DNA of 39,318 bases from UBA73 sp964364885 (GCA_964364885.1 CAYIOA010000003.1:1-39318), one strand, 5' to 3'; positions 31,401 through 38,879 are shown, numbered from the stretch's first letter. Notes: generated by a model from the letters alone, not told the origin. Made by a program: numbers and translations.

Positions 31401-31687
31401 GAGGATTGAGACTTGGAGAGATGGAGCAACAGGCCCTGGCCGGCCATGGCTCAGCATTATTACTGAAAGAGAGATATGATTCTGACAAAACTGTTGTTTA
31501 TGTTTGTAAAGAATGCGGCAATCTTGGATATGAGGATTTGATAAGGAATAAAACAACCTGTAATTTATGCGGCGGCAATGAACTGGAAGCAATCGAAGTT
31601 TCCTATGCCTTCAAATTACTAATTGATGAATTATTGGGGCTTGGAATCCAGACATCATTTGAATTAAAAAATAAATACGAGAGATAA
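28436..31687 (+). CDS. rpoB: RNA polymerase subunit B, unsplit (Rpo2)
   Basis: 1083 residues, the B'' and B' halves in a single chain as in most non-methanogen archaea. Recognisable segments: GYFIINGNERVIVMSEDLAP, MARTLHPTHYGRFCPTETPE (fork/hybrid region), YNLEDSVVLNKASVDRGLG, TGDKFSSYHGQKGVIGL, and near the C-terminus QPIEGRARGGGLRLGEMEQQ with the zinc site C-K-E-C...C-N-L-C. With RpoA it forms the catalytic cleft. It overlaps rpoH by 4 nt; rpoA begins 1 nt after its stop. Coding appears complete, with no internal break. Confidence 0.97.
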   Translation: MSDKKKNILVERYLKQHSLVESNINSFNDFIDNRVQQIINDVSQSLSNDDMEIKLGKVRIGHPNIIEADGSSGPNTPTIARLRNLTYSAPIFVELSVRHENQTESTEVEIGRIPVIVRSKICNIYNMSKDQLRDSHIDPLDPGGYFIINGNERVIVMSEDLAPNQPFVEEGRQGLILRLFSERASYRIPTTISETNEGILELTFSRLKNIPIVVLLKSLGLIKEADIAKNINYETDCLIVNLYEFANLQSPEDAMTFIAEKSGIQGTKKEILDRVKQKIDSFLLPHIGTIKGSRMDKALSLCRLVRIYLRAKENEQIRTDKDHYANKRVKLSGDLMADLFRVNLNILVRDIQYSLQKISKRNKFYSLKTIAKSTLFTHRIESAIATGSWIGERSGVTQNMDKTNYLAVLSQLQRVTSMLPGEQENFMARTLHPTHYGRFCPTETPEGTEIGLRKNLSLLAKISTAIEIDESGIIKKLESLGMRKEKGVDVFLNGKFIGFFENGEESAKRIRELRRKKELPTGLSIKFDRILEQIVISSEVGRVLRPLIIVENGAPKLKDEHFILIEEGKIKWSDLIESGIIEYIDAAEEENAHVALKEEEITTEHTHLEVHPIDVFGLITSLVPFANHDQSSRLLRGSKTNKQSLGIYAANYLVRIDTDVSVLHYPQKPLVRSFVYDTLEVYPAGQNLVVAIMPFEGYNLEDSVVLNKASVDRGLGRSTYFRPYSTTELQYAGGLKDEIVIPDKDVSGYRTEEIYRLLEDDGIAYPEAEMESGDVVIGKVTPPKFLSEAKDLSIQAKKEASASIRQGEKGVVDAVFVTTDNEGNKIVHARTRDSRLPETGDKFSSYHGQKGVIGLIADADDIPFTSKGIKPDLMFNPHGIPGRMTVGYLIELLASKTAAVSGKVIDGTPFTGQKIEQLEEQLNEFGFSYDGKEIMYDGVTGKKFEVKIYIGNMYYLKLKRMVKNLIHARASGKVALLTRQPIEGRARGGGLRLGEMEQQALAGHGSALLLKERYDSDKTVVYVCKECGNLGYEDLIRNKTTCNLCGGNELEAIEVSYAFKLLIDELLGLGIQTSFELKNKYER

Positions 31688-31688
31688 A

Positions 31689-34600
31689 ATGGCATTAACT
31701 ATATTCAGAAAACAAGTAAAAGCATTGAGATTTAATTTGCTTAGTCCGGAACAGGTTAAAAGATTGAGCATGGTAAAGGTGGTCACGCCTGAACTTTATG
31801 ATATTGATGGTTTTCCTGTTGATGGAGGGCTAATGGACTTAAGACTTGGAGCGATTGATCCAGGAGTTCGATGCAGGACTTGCGGAAAGCGTGTTAAAGA
31901 ATGCCCGGGCCATCCTGGAAGTATAGAACTAGCAAGACCTATTTTCCATATCAAGTATATCCCATTGATAGAGCTGTGTTTAAGAAGTTTCTGCCCGCGC
32001 TGCGGGAAACTAGCACTTAGTGATGAAAAACAAAAATCTTTAACAATTGCCGAGCGTTCAAAAAAAGCAAGAGATGCTAAAAAATGCCCTCATTGCAATG
32101 AAGGCATAGAAAGAGTTAGACTTGAGAAGCCAACTAATTTTTATGTTGATAAAAAGAGATTAAGCCCGATTGAAGTAAGAGAAAGAATTGTTAATATTTC
32201 TGGGGAGGAATTGATAAAACTAGGGATAAATCCGAAAACAGCCAGACCGGAGTGGGCTGTTCTTTCTTTATTGCTGGTTCCATCTGTTACTGTCAGACCT
32301 TCTATAACATTAGAAACAGGAGAAAGAAGCGAGGATGACTTAACTCATAAGCTAAGTGATATAATAAGATCAAACCAAAGACTTTGGGAGAATTTAAACG
32401 CGGGAGCTCCTGAAGTTATAATCGAAGACTTGTGGGATTTGCTGCAATATCATATAACAACTTTCTTTGACAATAATATCTCGAGAATTCCTCCTGCAAG
32501 ACACAGATCAGGACAGCCTTTGAAAACGATAACAGAGAGGATAAAGGGAAAGGAAGGAAGAATAAGACACAACCTGGCTGGAAAGAGAGTTAATTATTCT
32601 GCGAGAACAGTTGTTTCTCCTGACCCTTATTTGAGAATAAATGAAGTTGGTATTCCTGAAGAGATAGCCAGAATAATTACGGTTGCTGAATCTGTTACTA
32701 ATTTAAATCTTGAGGAAATGAAAACTTTGGTGATGAAGGGAGAGAACTATCCTGGCGCGAATTATATAATCAGACCTGATAAAAGAAGAAAAAGAATTAC
32801 AGAAGAGCTAAAAGAAGAAATTGTTTTAGAGCTGCAACCAGGATATAAAGTTGAGAGACATTTAAGAGATGGAGATATAGTTCTGTTTAATAGACATCCT
32901 ACATTGCACAAGCAGGGTCTGATGGCACATTACGCAAAGGTTCTGCCTGGGAGAACATTTAGATTGAATCCCGCGGCTGCTGCACCCTATAACGCTGATT
33001 TTGACGGGGATGAAATGAACATACACAGCCCTCAGAATGAGGAAGCTTTATCAGAAGCAAAAGTGCTTTTAGATATAAACAGCAATATAATATCCTCAAA
33101 AAATAATACGAATCTGGTAGGAACTATTACTGATGCTATTACTGGTGCATATCTTTTAGGAAGAGAAACTTTGGAAAGAAGCGAAGCAAACCAATTATTA
33201 TTCGCGGCTAATATAATTAATCCTCTAAAAAAGAAAGATATCTCTGGGAGGGATGTTTTTGCTCAAATAATCCCTCATGGCGCGAATATTAGTATGCCTG
33301 CTGTAATAAGCGGAAGCAAAACTTTTGGAGTTGAAAATGGAGAAATGGTAAAGATTATAGATAAAGAGCTTGGAAGAGAGATCGCTGTTGATTGTATAAA
33401 TAAAGCTTTTAATATAGGAACAAATTATCTTACTAGAAAAGGATATACTTTATCTTTGCAAGACTTAAATGTTTCATCCAAAGTAAAAGAAATTGCCGGA
33501 GAGATAATTTCAAAAGCAGAAAATAGAACACGGGAAGTAATAGAAGAATATAATTCCGGGATGCTGGAATCTATGCCTGGAAAGAATTTGGAAGAAACAA
33601 GAGAGACAAAGATATTGCAGATTTTAAACGGTCTCGCAACTGAGATAAGTAATATTGTTAAATTGAATCTTCCGCCTGATGGAAATATAAACAAAATGAT
33701 CAAGTCAGAAAGCGGGGGAAGCACATTGAATATCACACAAATGGGCTGTTCTGTTGGACAGCAATCATTATGGAATAAAAGAATCAAGTTTGGCTATTAT
33801 GGGAGAACATTATCTTTCTTTAAAAAAGAAGACCTTGGGCCTGAGTCTCGTGGTTTTATAAAATCCTCTTATTTTGACGGATTAAAGCCAACTGAATTCT
33901 TTTTTGGGGCTATTACTGGAAGAGACAGTTTAATGGATACTGCTTTACGAACTCCAAAGTCTGGATATTTGTATAGAAGACTTGTAAGCGCCCTGCAGGA
34001 TTTGAAAGTTGAATATGACGGAACGGTCAGAGATGCTTCTGAGAATATTGTCCAATTTCAATATGGAGGCGATGGAAAAGATGTTTCTAGATTACACTTA
34101 AAAGATGATAAAATCTCCTCCGGGGAAGCTGCGGGCGTTATTACAGCACAATCTTTTGGAGAGGCTTCGACGCAAATGGTTCTTAACGTATTCCACCATG
34201 CAGGTGTTGCACAAATGCAGATTACTTTGGGTTTGCCCAGACTAATTGAAATTCTTGATGCAAGAAAACAGCCTTCAACACCTATTATGGAAATCTTTCT
34301 TAATAAAGAGTTTAATAATGAAAAAGATGCAAGAGTAATAGCTGAGAAAATCAAAGAAGTGAAATTAAAGGATATTCTTTCTGAAATAAATATAGACTTT
34401 GGGAATAAAAAAATAGAAATAGAGCTAGACGCAAAGGCGCTGAGAGGAGTTCATATAGGGTCTCAGAAAGTTGTTGAGAGATTGGAAGAAAAGAAATTAA
34501 AAGTGAGATTGAACAATTTAAAAATAACTGCCCCGTTGCCAGAGCTTAATTTTAAAGAGATATACAAACTTAAAGAAAAACTGAAGGAAACAATTGTTTC

Positions 34601-35105
34601 TGGAGTAAAGGGAGTGTCACAGGTTGTTGTGTCAAAAAGAGACAGAGAATATATTATTCTTGCTACCGGGTCGAACTTGAAAGAAGTTATTGAATTTAAG
34701 GGAGTTAATAAAGACAGAACTTCTTCAAATGATATTTATGATATAATGAAGGTCTTTGGTATTGAGGCTGCGCGGCAAATAATCATAAATGAGATTAAAA
34801 AGGTTATAGAAACGCAGGGATTAGATATTAATGAAAGACATTTAGGGCTTGTTGCAGACGCAATGACTTCTTCAGGCGTTGTTAAGGGAGTAACAAGAAT
34901 GGGAATAATAACTGACAAAGCAAGTATTCTGGCAAGAGCAACTTTCGAAACACCTGACAAACAATTTGTAAATGCAACTATCAAAGGAGCAAAAGACGAG
35001 CTGAATTCTGTTATAGAGAATATTCTTCTCAATCAAGCGATTCCAGTCGGCACCGGATTACCTGGATTATTAGTAAGGGTTACCGGACCACTATCAAAAA
35101 AATAA
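31689..35105 (+). CDS. rpoA: RNA polymerase subunit A, A' and A'' fused (Rpo1)
   Basis: 1138 residues. The A' part has N-terminal zinc sites (RCRTCGKRVKECPGHPG; CPRCGK), the catalytic NADFDGDEMN with D437, D439 and D441, and the bridge-helix region FFGAITGRDSLMDTALR. At ~798 the usual A' end (YGGDGKD) runs through about a dozen residues (VSRLHLKDDKISS) into SGEAAGVITAQSFGE, the conserved A'' core with the trigger loop (MVLNVFHHAG), and on to the A'' C-terminus. Most archaea encode A' and A'' separately; here they form one chain, and the helical N-terminal segment of A'' is missing. It lies last in rpoH-rpoB-rpoA; rpl30e and nusA do not follow. Confidence 0.96.
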   Translation: MALTIFRKQVKALRFNLLSPEQVKRLSMVKVVTPELYDIDGFPVDGGLMDLRLGAIDPGVRCRTCGKRVKECPGHPGSIELARPIFHIKYIPLIELCLRSFCPRCGKLALSDEKQKSLTIAERSKKARDAKKCPHCNEGIERVRLEKPTNFYVDKKRLSPIEVRERIVNISGEELIKLGINPKTARPEWAVLSLLLVPSVTVRPSITLETGERSEDDLTHKLSDIIRSNQRLWENLNAGAPEVIIEDLWDLLQYHITTFFDNNISRIPPARHRSGQPLKTITERIKGKEGRIRHNLAGKRVNYSARTVVSPDPYLRINEVGIPEEIARIITVAESVTNLNLEEMKTLVMKGENYPGANYIIRPDKRRKRITEELKEEIVLELQPGYKVERHLRDGDIVLFNRHPTLHKQGLMAHYAKVLPGRTFRLNPAAAAPYNADFDGDEMNIHSPQNEEALSEAKVLLDINSNIISSKNNTNLVGTITDAITGAYLLGRETLERSEANQLLFAANIINPLKKKDISGRDVFAQIIPHGANISMPAVISGSKTFGVENGEMVKIIDKELGREIAVDCINKAFNIGTNYLTRKGYTLSLQDLNVSSKVKEIAGEIISKAENRTREVIEEYNSGMLESMPGKNLEETRETKILQILNGLATEISNIVKLNLPPDGNINKMIKSESGGSTLNITQMGCSVGQQSLWNKRIKFGYYGRTLSFFKKEDLGPESRGFIKSSYFDGLKPTEFFFGAITGRDSLMDTALRTPKSGYLYRRLVSALQDLKVEYDGTVRDASENIVQFQYGGDGKDVSRLHLKDDKISSGEAAGVITAQSFGEASTQMVLNVFHHAGVAQMQITLGLPRLIEILDARKQPSTPIMEIFLNKEFNNEKDARVIAEKIKEVKLKDILSEINIDFGNKKIEIELDAKALRGVHIGSQKVVERLEEKKLKVRLNNLKITAPLPELNFKEIYKLKEKLKETIVSGVKGVSQVVVSKRDREYIILATGSNLKEVIEFKGVNKDRTSSNDIYDIMKVFGIEAARQIIINEIKKVIETQGLDINERHLGLVADAMTSSGVVKGVTRMGIITDKASILARATFETPDKQFVNATIKGAKDELNSVIENILLNQAIPVGTGLPGLLVRVTGPLSKK

Positions 35106-35135
35106 GAGAAAAGTTAATTTCTGAGTTTATTTATC

Positions 35136-35755
35136 TTATCTGACGGTAATTGTTCCTTTAAATTGCGGGTTTAGATGGTCGTGATATCCCCATATTCCTA
35201 NNNNNNNNNNNNNNNNNNNNNNNNNNNNNNNNNNNNNNNNNNNNNNNNNNNNNNNNNNNNNNNNNNNNNNNNNNNNNNNNNNNNNNNNNNNNNNNNNNNN
35301 GTAATTGTTCCTTTAAATTGCGGGTTTAGATGGTCGTGATATCCCCATATTCCTATCTCATTAAAAACAAAAGAATAAGATTCTTCCTGAGAAAGCCCCC
35401 TGCACGAATCGAAAATTTTATCTCTTTCTGCACTGTCGCATTTTTCAATGGAAGAGCCCGGATATAACTTATGTGATGGGTGGATATCTGTTGCAGGCCT
35501 GTGCTTTTTAGAGTCTTTGTTAATGAAAGTTACGCTTTCGCCTTTGTTTATAACAAGATTCTGCGGAGAAAAACCTGTTGAGCTAATTTCAATTGCATTA
35601 TTGTTGTTTTCTTCCGGCGTGTTGATGGGCGCGTTATTAGCTGTTTGGCGAGTGCAACCTTGACTCGCGAAATTATCCTGCGCAATTGAGATTGGAGAAT
35701 AAAATAAAAATAACGCAATCATGAAAATGAGAAAAATGAAAATTGGTTTTTTCAT
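35136..35755 (-). CDS. Exported cupredoxin (plastocyanin-like), interrupted by an assembly gap
   Basis: Starts MKKPIFIFLIFMIALFLFYS, a signal peptide with likely cleavage after SIAQ. The cupredoxin domain has ISSTGFSPQNLVINKGESVT, the first copper histidine in NKDSKKHRPATDIH, and IGIWGYHDHLNPQFKGTI leading to TVR-stop beyond the gap. The loop lacks the usual ligand cysteine of blue copper proteins (G-x-Y-x-Y-H-C); here it is W-G-Y-H-D-H, as in other archaeal and bacterial cupredoxin-like proteins without a canonical T1 site. Collapsing the duplicated 55 bp and the Ns gives 154 residues. A TTTATAAG box lies upstream of the start. Confidence 0.85.
35201..35300. other. Assembly gap (100 N) between 55-bp duplicated contig ends
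   Basis: Exactly 100 N, with 35146-35200 and 35301-35355 identical over 55 bp. It is the same overlap length as at the first gap; removing 155 bp restores the cupredoxin frame. Confidence 0.9.
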
Positions 35756-35789
35756 GTTCTTTGAAGATATTCTATTCTTATAAATCTTC

Positions 35790-36053
35790 CTAACTCCAGA
35801 ATTTCCAGAAGGGCTTTTTTTCTATGTCGTCCTGCAATTCAACTACTTCCTCTACTAGCTGCGAGGTTGGTTTTAATATTGGGGCTTCTTCACCAAGCTC
35901 TTTATCTGCTTTTACAAGTGCCTTCTCTACTTCAATTCTAGAATATCCCTGTTCTACTAATGCCCAGCGCAAAGATTCCTTCGTATATCCCTTTTTAAGA
36001 TTCTTTTTTACATACTCGGTTATATCTTCAACTATACTTCTTTTTTTGTACAT
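35790..36053 (-). CDS. Hypothetical small helical protein, 87 aa
   Basis: Not recognised by name. The first ~50 residues (ITEYVKKNLKKGYTKESLRW, ALVEQGYSRIEVEKALVKAD) look like a UBA/SHOCT-type three-helix bundle with the G-Y...L-x-x-x-G-Y-S-x-x-x-V-x-x-A pattern common in DPANN small proteins. The C-terminus is acidic and ends KKPFWKFWS, an aromatic tail that might touch the membrane or a partner. TTTATATA 29 nt before the ATG supports expression. It lies between the cupredoxin and AMP phosphorylase genes on the same strand. Confidence 0.7.
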   Translation of the reverse strand: MYKKRSIVEDITEYVKKNLKKGYTKESLRWALVEQGYSRIEVEKALVKADKELGEEAPILKPTSQLVEEVVELQDDIEKKPFWKFWS

Positions 36054-36082
36054 GATTTTTAGTGGAATAAAGGGTATATAAA

Positions 36083-37477
36083 TTATTCCTTGATTGTGAT
36101 AGGTTTCTCCTCATTGAAAAATTTTATGCCTTCGTAGAGCTTCTTTTTTGATTCTGAATATAGAACGAGCAAAGTTTCCTTATTATTAACTTTGTCTTTT
36201 TTGTGCTTATTGAGATAAACTCCTGCAGATGGCGCTGTTGGGCATCCTAAAATGCGCGCAAGATAATTTATTGATTTATTGTTGAGCGATGTTACTATTC
36301 CTTTGCTCTTTGATTTTACCTCGTATTTAAATCTGGCTGTTTTTAGGGCGTTATTAGTTCTTCCCTGAGCGACTACGATTTCATTGAATTTTTTGAAAGC
36401 CAAGCCCGAGTTTAATAAATATCTGGCTTTTTTCCTGCCTTCTCCTTTCTTTGCTTTTCCAGTCATTTCTAGAATTTGTGAGGCTAGAAAAATTGATTTT
36501 GATTCCAGGTCTTTGGGAGGGGCCTCCTGTTTCAAAACTTTTAGAACGTCCTGCATCTCTAATACTGGACCGACGCCGTTTCCAATCGGCTGGCTTCCAT
36601 CTGTTAAAACAACTTTTAACTTTAATTTAAAGTGATTTCCTACTTTAATAAATTTCTTTTTTAGATTCTCTGCTCCTTTAAAAGAAACTTTGGCATTCTC
36701 TCCGTAGGGGATATCTATCAATATATTCCTGCTTCCTGCTGCAATTTTTTTTGCTAATATTGAAGCAATGAGCTGTGGTTCTGGGTCAAGGTTTAGCAAT
36801 CTTTCTACTCTGATTAATTTATCGTCTGCTGGCGCCATGCCTAAAGAGCCCCCCCAAGAAAGACAAGCATTTGTTTTTTCAACAACCTTTTTTAGCCGTT
36901 CTGGTGAAAGAGATACGTCTGCCAATGTTTCTATTACATCTGCTGTGCCTGCTGCGCTTGTTATGGCTCTTGAAGATGTTTTTGGCATTTTTATTCCGGC
37001 TGCCGCGCATATGGACACAACAATAGGGGTAGTCCTGTTTCCCGGAATGCCTCCGATAGAATGCTTATCTGCTATTAATTTATCCTTCCATTTTAATATT
37101 CTGCCGGTGCTTGCAATTGCCTCTGTTAGATTTATTGTTTCTTCCAGAGACATGCCATTTTTATAAACTGCTGAAACAAAATATGCAATCTCGGGCTCGC
37201 TTAATGAATTTTTTACAATATCATTTATTATAGAATAAATTTCTTTTTTATTTAGCTCGGCTCCATTCAGCTTCTTTAGAATAAATCTAGCACTATTGGA
37301 GAAGAGATTTGCTGAAACCGCCCCCTCTTTTTCTGATGCCAAGATTCTTGACGAACCACGCACTGAAGTGCGTGGAGAATCTTGGACATCCAAAAATCCA
37401 GACAAACTGCGGACTTCAGTCCGTAGTAAGACACAAGGATTTTTTGATATTCTCATATTTTTGGATATAATTCTCAT
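36083..37477 (-). CDS. deoA: AMP phosphorylase with repeat-derived N-terminus
   Basis: 464 residues. The catalytic part (~65 onward) is clearly an archaeal AMP phosphorylase: LKKLNGAELNKKEIYSIIND, NGMSLEETINLTEAI, phosphate loop DKHSIGGIPGNRTTPI, KTSSRAITSAAGTADVIETL and SWGGSLGMAPADDKL. The enzyme releases adenine from AMP to give ribose-1,5-bisphosphate, feeding the R15P isomerase/type III RubisCO route (those genes are not here). The usual ~80-residue N-terminal barrel is absent. Residues ~12-46 are instead encoded by two palindromic elements, giving the peptides LRTEVRS and PRTSVRG. A TTTATAA box ~35 nt upstream supports the start at 37477. Oligomerisation may be altered. Confidence 0.9.
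   Translation of the reverse strand: MRIISKNMRISKNPCVLLRTEVRSLSGFLDVQDSPRTSVRGSSRILASEKEGAVSANLFSNSARFILKKLNGAELNKKEIYSIINDIVKNSLSEPEIAYFVSAVYKNGMSLEETINLTEAIASTGRILKWKDKLIADKHSIGGIPGNRTTPIVVSICAAAGIKMPKTSSRAITSAAGTADVIETLADVSLSPERLKKVVEKTNACLSWGGSLGMAPADDKLIRVERLLNLDPEPQLIASILAKKIAAGSRNILIDIPYGENAKVSFKGAENLKKKFIKVGNHFKLKLKVVLTDGSQPIGNGVGPVLEMQDVLKVLKQEAPPKDLESKSIFLASQILEMTGKAKKGEGRKKARYLLNSGLAFKKFNEIVVAQGRTNNALKTARFKYEVKSKSKGIVTSLNNKSINYLARILGCPTAPSAGVYLNKHKKDKVNNKETLLVLYSESKKKLYEGIKFFNEEKPITIKE
37339..37385. repeat. Nested palindromic element 1 within deoA
   Basis: Outer stem CCAAGATTCT (37339-37348) / AGAATCTTGG (37376-37385), perfect over 10 bp. Inner stem CCACGCACT (37356-37364) / AGTGCGTGG (37367-37375), perfect over 9 bp around GA. 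Seven extra bases (TGACGAA) lie on one side. In the deoA frame it reads P-R-T-S-V-R-G. Confidence 0.8.
37391..37446. repeat. Nested palindromic element 2 within deoA
   Basis: Outer stem CAAAAATCC (37391-37399) / GGATTTTTTG (37437-37446), one extra T. Inner stem CTGCGGACT (37407-37415) / AGTCCGTAG (37418-37426) around TC, one G-T pair. The core ACTTCAGT is the reverse complement of ACTGAAGT in element 1. In the deoA frame it reads L-R-T-E-V-R-S. Confidence 0.8.
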
Positions 37478-37535
37478 TTTTTATATGTCAGTCTAGTTTA
37501 GCAATAATTATAAATATTGGGTTTTTGTTTCTTTG

Positions 37536-38093
37536 ATGCTAGTTAAGGAAAATAACAAGAACGAGATAAATGAAAAACTGAATACGTTCGGGGATTATGT
37601 TAAGATGGAGTATCTTTCTAACTGCCTTAAAAAACCTCTCGACTATGATACAAGAAGATTTGTTTTGACTAAACTTGCTGAGCTGAATGAATCTAAAAAA
37701 ATGTATCTTGCTGCAGGCAAAATGATGCGCTCTGCCGGAGATATTAACGTGACATCTCAAGCTAAAATAAATGATTTTGTTAAATCTGCCGGGCTATTTA
37801 TCAAAGCAGGAAACTATGATGAAGCTGATGTTTCTGCAAGCAAAGCTATAAGCATAGCCAATGGGCAGCAAAAAGAAGAGATAAAGAATATGGTGAAAGA
37901 AATTTACAAAAATCAGGCGGGATTCCATAAAGAAAAAGACCAGAAAAAGCAGGAAATGGAGGTTTATGAGAAACTTCTGACTTTTGGCCTGGATGAGAAT
38001 GAAAGGAATGAGGTTCAAAACAGATTAATGACGATTTATGAAAACCTTGGCAAGATGAGAGAATATTTTTCGCTGAAGAGAAGCAGAATATAA
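37536..38093 (+). CDS. Helical-repeat (TPR-like) protein, 185 aa
   Basis: Start ATG 37536 (MLVKENNKNEINEKLNTFGD), preferred over TTG 37533 because a TATAAATA box lies ~26-28 nt before it. Entirely helical, with paired-helix segments such as RFVLTKLAELNESKKMYLAA, SAGLFIKAGNYDEADVSASK and YEKLLTFGLDENERNEVQNR, resembling degenerate tetratricopeptide units. No enzymatic motif. It may be a scaffold; similar helical proteins recur in DPANN genomes, but I know no function. Divergent from deoA. Confidence 0.75.
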   Translation: MLVKENNKNEINEKLNTFGDYVKMEYLSNCLKKPLDYDTRRFVLTKLAELNESKKMYLAAGKMMRSAGDINVTSQAKINDFVKSAGLFIKAGNYDEADVSASKAISIANGQQKEEIKNMVKEIYKNQAGFHKEKDQKKQEMEVYEKLLTFGLDENERNEVQNRLMTIYENLGKMREYFSLKRSRI

Positions 38094-38145
38094 AGAGATC
38101 CCAACAAACATAAAAAGAAAAAACCTCCGAAGAGGATAAAAAGAA

Positions 38146-38262
38146 TTATTCTTCTGACGTTGATTGCAAGCCGTCAAAGATTTCTTCGTCAAGGTCTAGA
38201 TCTTCTAGAGTAAATTCTTCCTTGAGCGGATTATTCTCCTTCGGCACCTCTTTTACTCCCAT
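38146..38262 (-). CDS. Small acidic protein, 38 aa
   Basis: ORF MGVKEVPKENNPLKEEFTLE continuing DLDLDEEIFDGLQSTSEE and a stop. Strongly acidic in its second half with no hydrophobic core, suggesting a disordered binding peptide. TTTAAATA at 38290-38297 lies 35 nt before the ATG, so a ~6-nt leader is possible. No homologue recognised. It is convergent with the helical-repeat gene and divergent from rpoP. Confidence 0.5.
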   Translation of the reverse strand: MGVKEVPKENNPLKEEFTLEDLDLDEEIFDGLQSTSEE

Positions 38263-38367
38263 TTTCTTTTTTGTTTGTTGGCGTTAAAGTATTTAAAGAT
38301 TTTCATTTCAAGAGCCTGAAATTTTTGAATAGGGAAGATTTAAAAAACTTGATAATCTTGAAATGTA

Positions 38368-38505
38368 ATGGCAATTTATAAATGTTTTAAATGTGAGAAG
38401 CCCTTGACCCATAAAGTCCTGGCTAAGAGATTCGTATGCCCGCATTGCGGCTCTAAGATATTCTACAAGCCTAGAAGCAAGATTGCCAAGTTGAAGGCAG
38501 TATAA
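38368..38505 (+). CDS. rpoP: RNA polymerase subunit P (Rpo12)
   Basis: 45 residues. Zinc ribbon MAIYKCFKCEKP with CPHCGSKIFYKPRSK, the Rpb12/RpoP pattern C-x2-C...C-x2-C and the basic tail KIAKLKAV. It bridges subunits B, D and L in archaeal RNA polymerase. TTTAAAAA at 38339 lies 29 nt before the ATG. Its TAA overlaps the next ATG (TAATG), coupling it to pfdB, an order common in archaea. Confidence 0.93.
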   Translation: MAIYKCFKCEKPLTHKVLAKRFVCPHCGSKIFYKPRSKIAKLKAV

Positions 38506-38879
38506 TGGAATTTGACAACGAGACAAATAAAAGAATAGAAGAATTAAGAACTCTGGAAAGTTATCTGCAAAATTTTCTTGCTCAGAAACAATCTTTTCAG
38601 ATAGAGCTAAATGAGATTGACAATGCTATAAGCGAATTAAAAAAGCACAATGATGATGTATACAAAATAATCTCAGGCATTATGATAAAATCAAAAAGAG
38701 AGGATATTGCCAAGGAGCTTGGCGCAAGAAAAGAAATTGCTGAAATGAAAGTTAAGTCTATAGAAAAACAAGAAGAATTAATAGGAAATAAGGCATCTGA
38801 ATTAAGGAGAGAGATAAATAACTCGATTACTGAAGGACAAAACCGCGGTGAAAGTAAAAAGAAAAATACTCTTAAATAA
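38505..38879 (+). CDS. pfdB: Prefoldin subunit beta
   Basis: 124 residues. Long N- and C-terminal coiled coils (RIEELRTLESYLQNFLAQKQ; KVKSIEKQEELIGNKASELR) flank the central hairpin VYKIISGIMIKSKREDIAKE, the beta-type prefoldin signature (YK-x2-G-x2-x-I/L-x-K). With prefoldin alpha (not in window) it makes the hexameric co-chaperone that hands unfolded proteins to the thermosome. The C-terminal lysine-rich tail (GESKKKNTLK) is longer than in most. Coupled to rpoP by a 1-nt overlap. Confidence 0.92.
   Translation: MEFDNETNKRIEELRTLESYLQNFLAQKQSFQIELNEIDNAISELKKHNDDVYKIISGIMIKSKREDIAKELGARKEIAEMKVKSIEKQEELIGNKASELRREINNSITEGQNRGESKKKNTLK

Noticed and set aside
37266..37500. CRISPR-like repeats near deoA
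   Set aside because: Only two inverted, unequal palindromes without spacers of regular length and no cas genes in the window.
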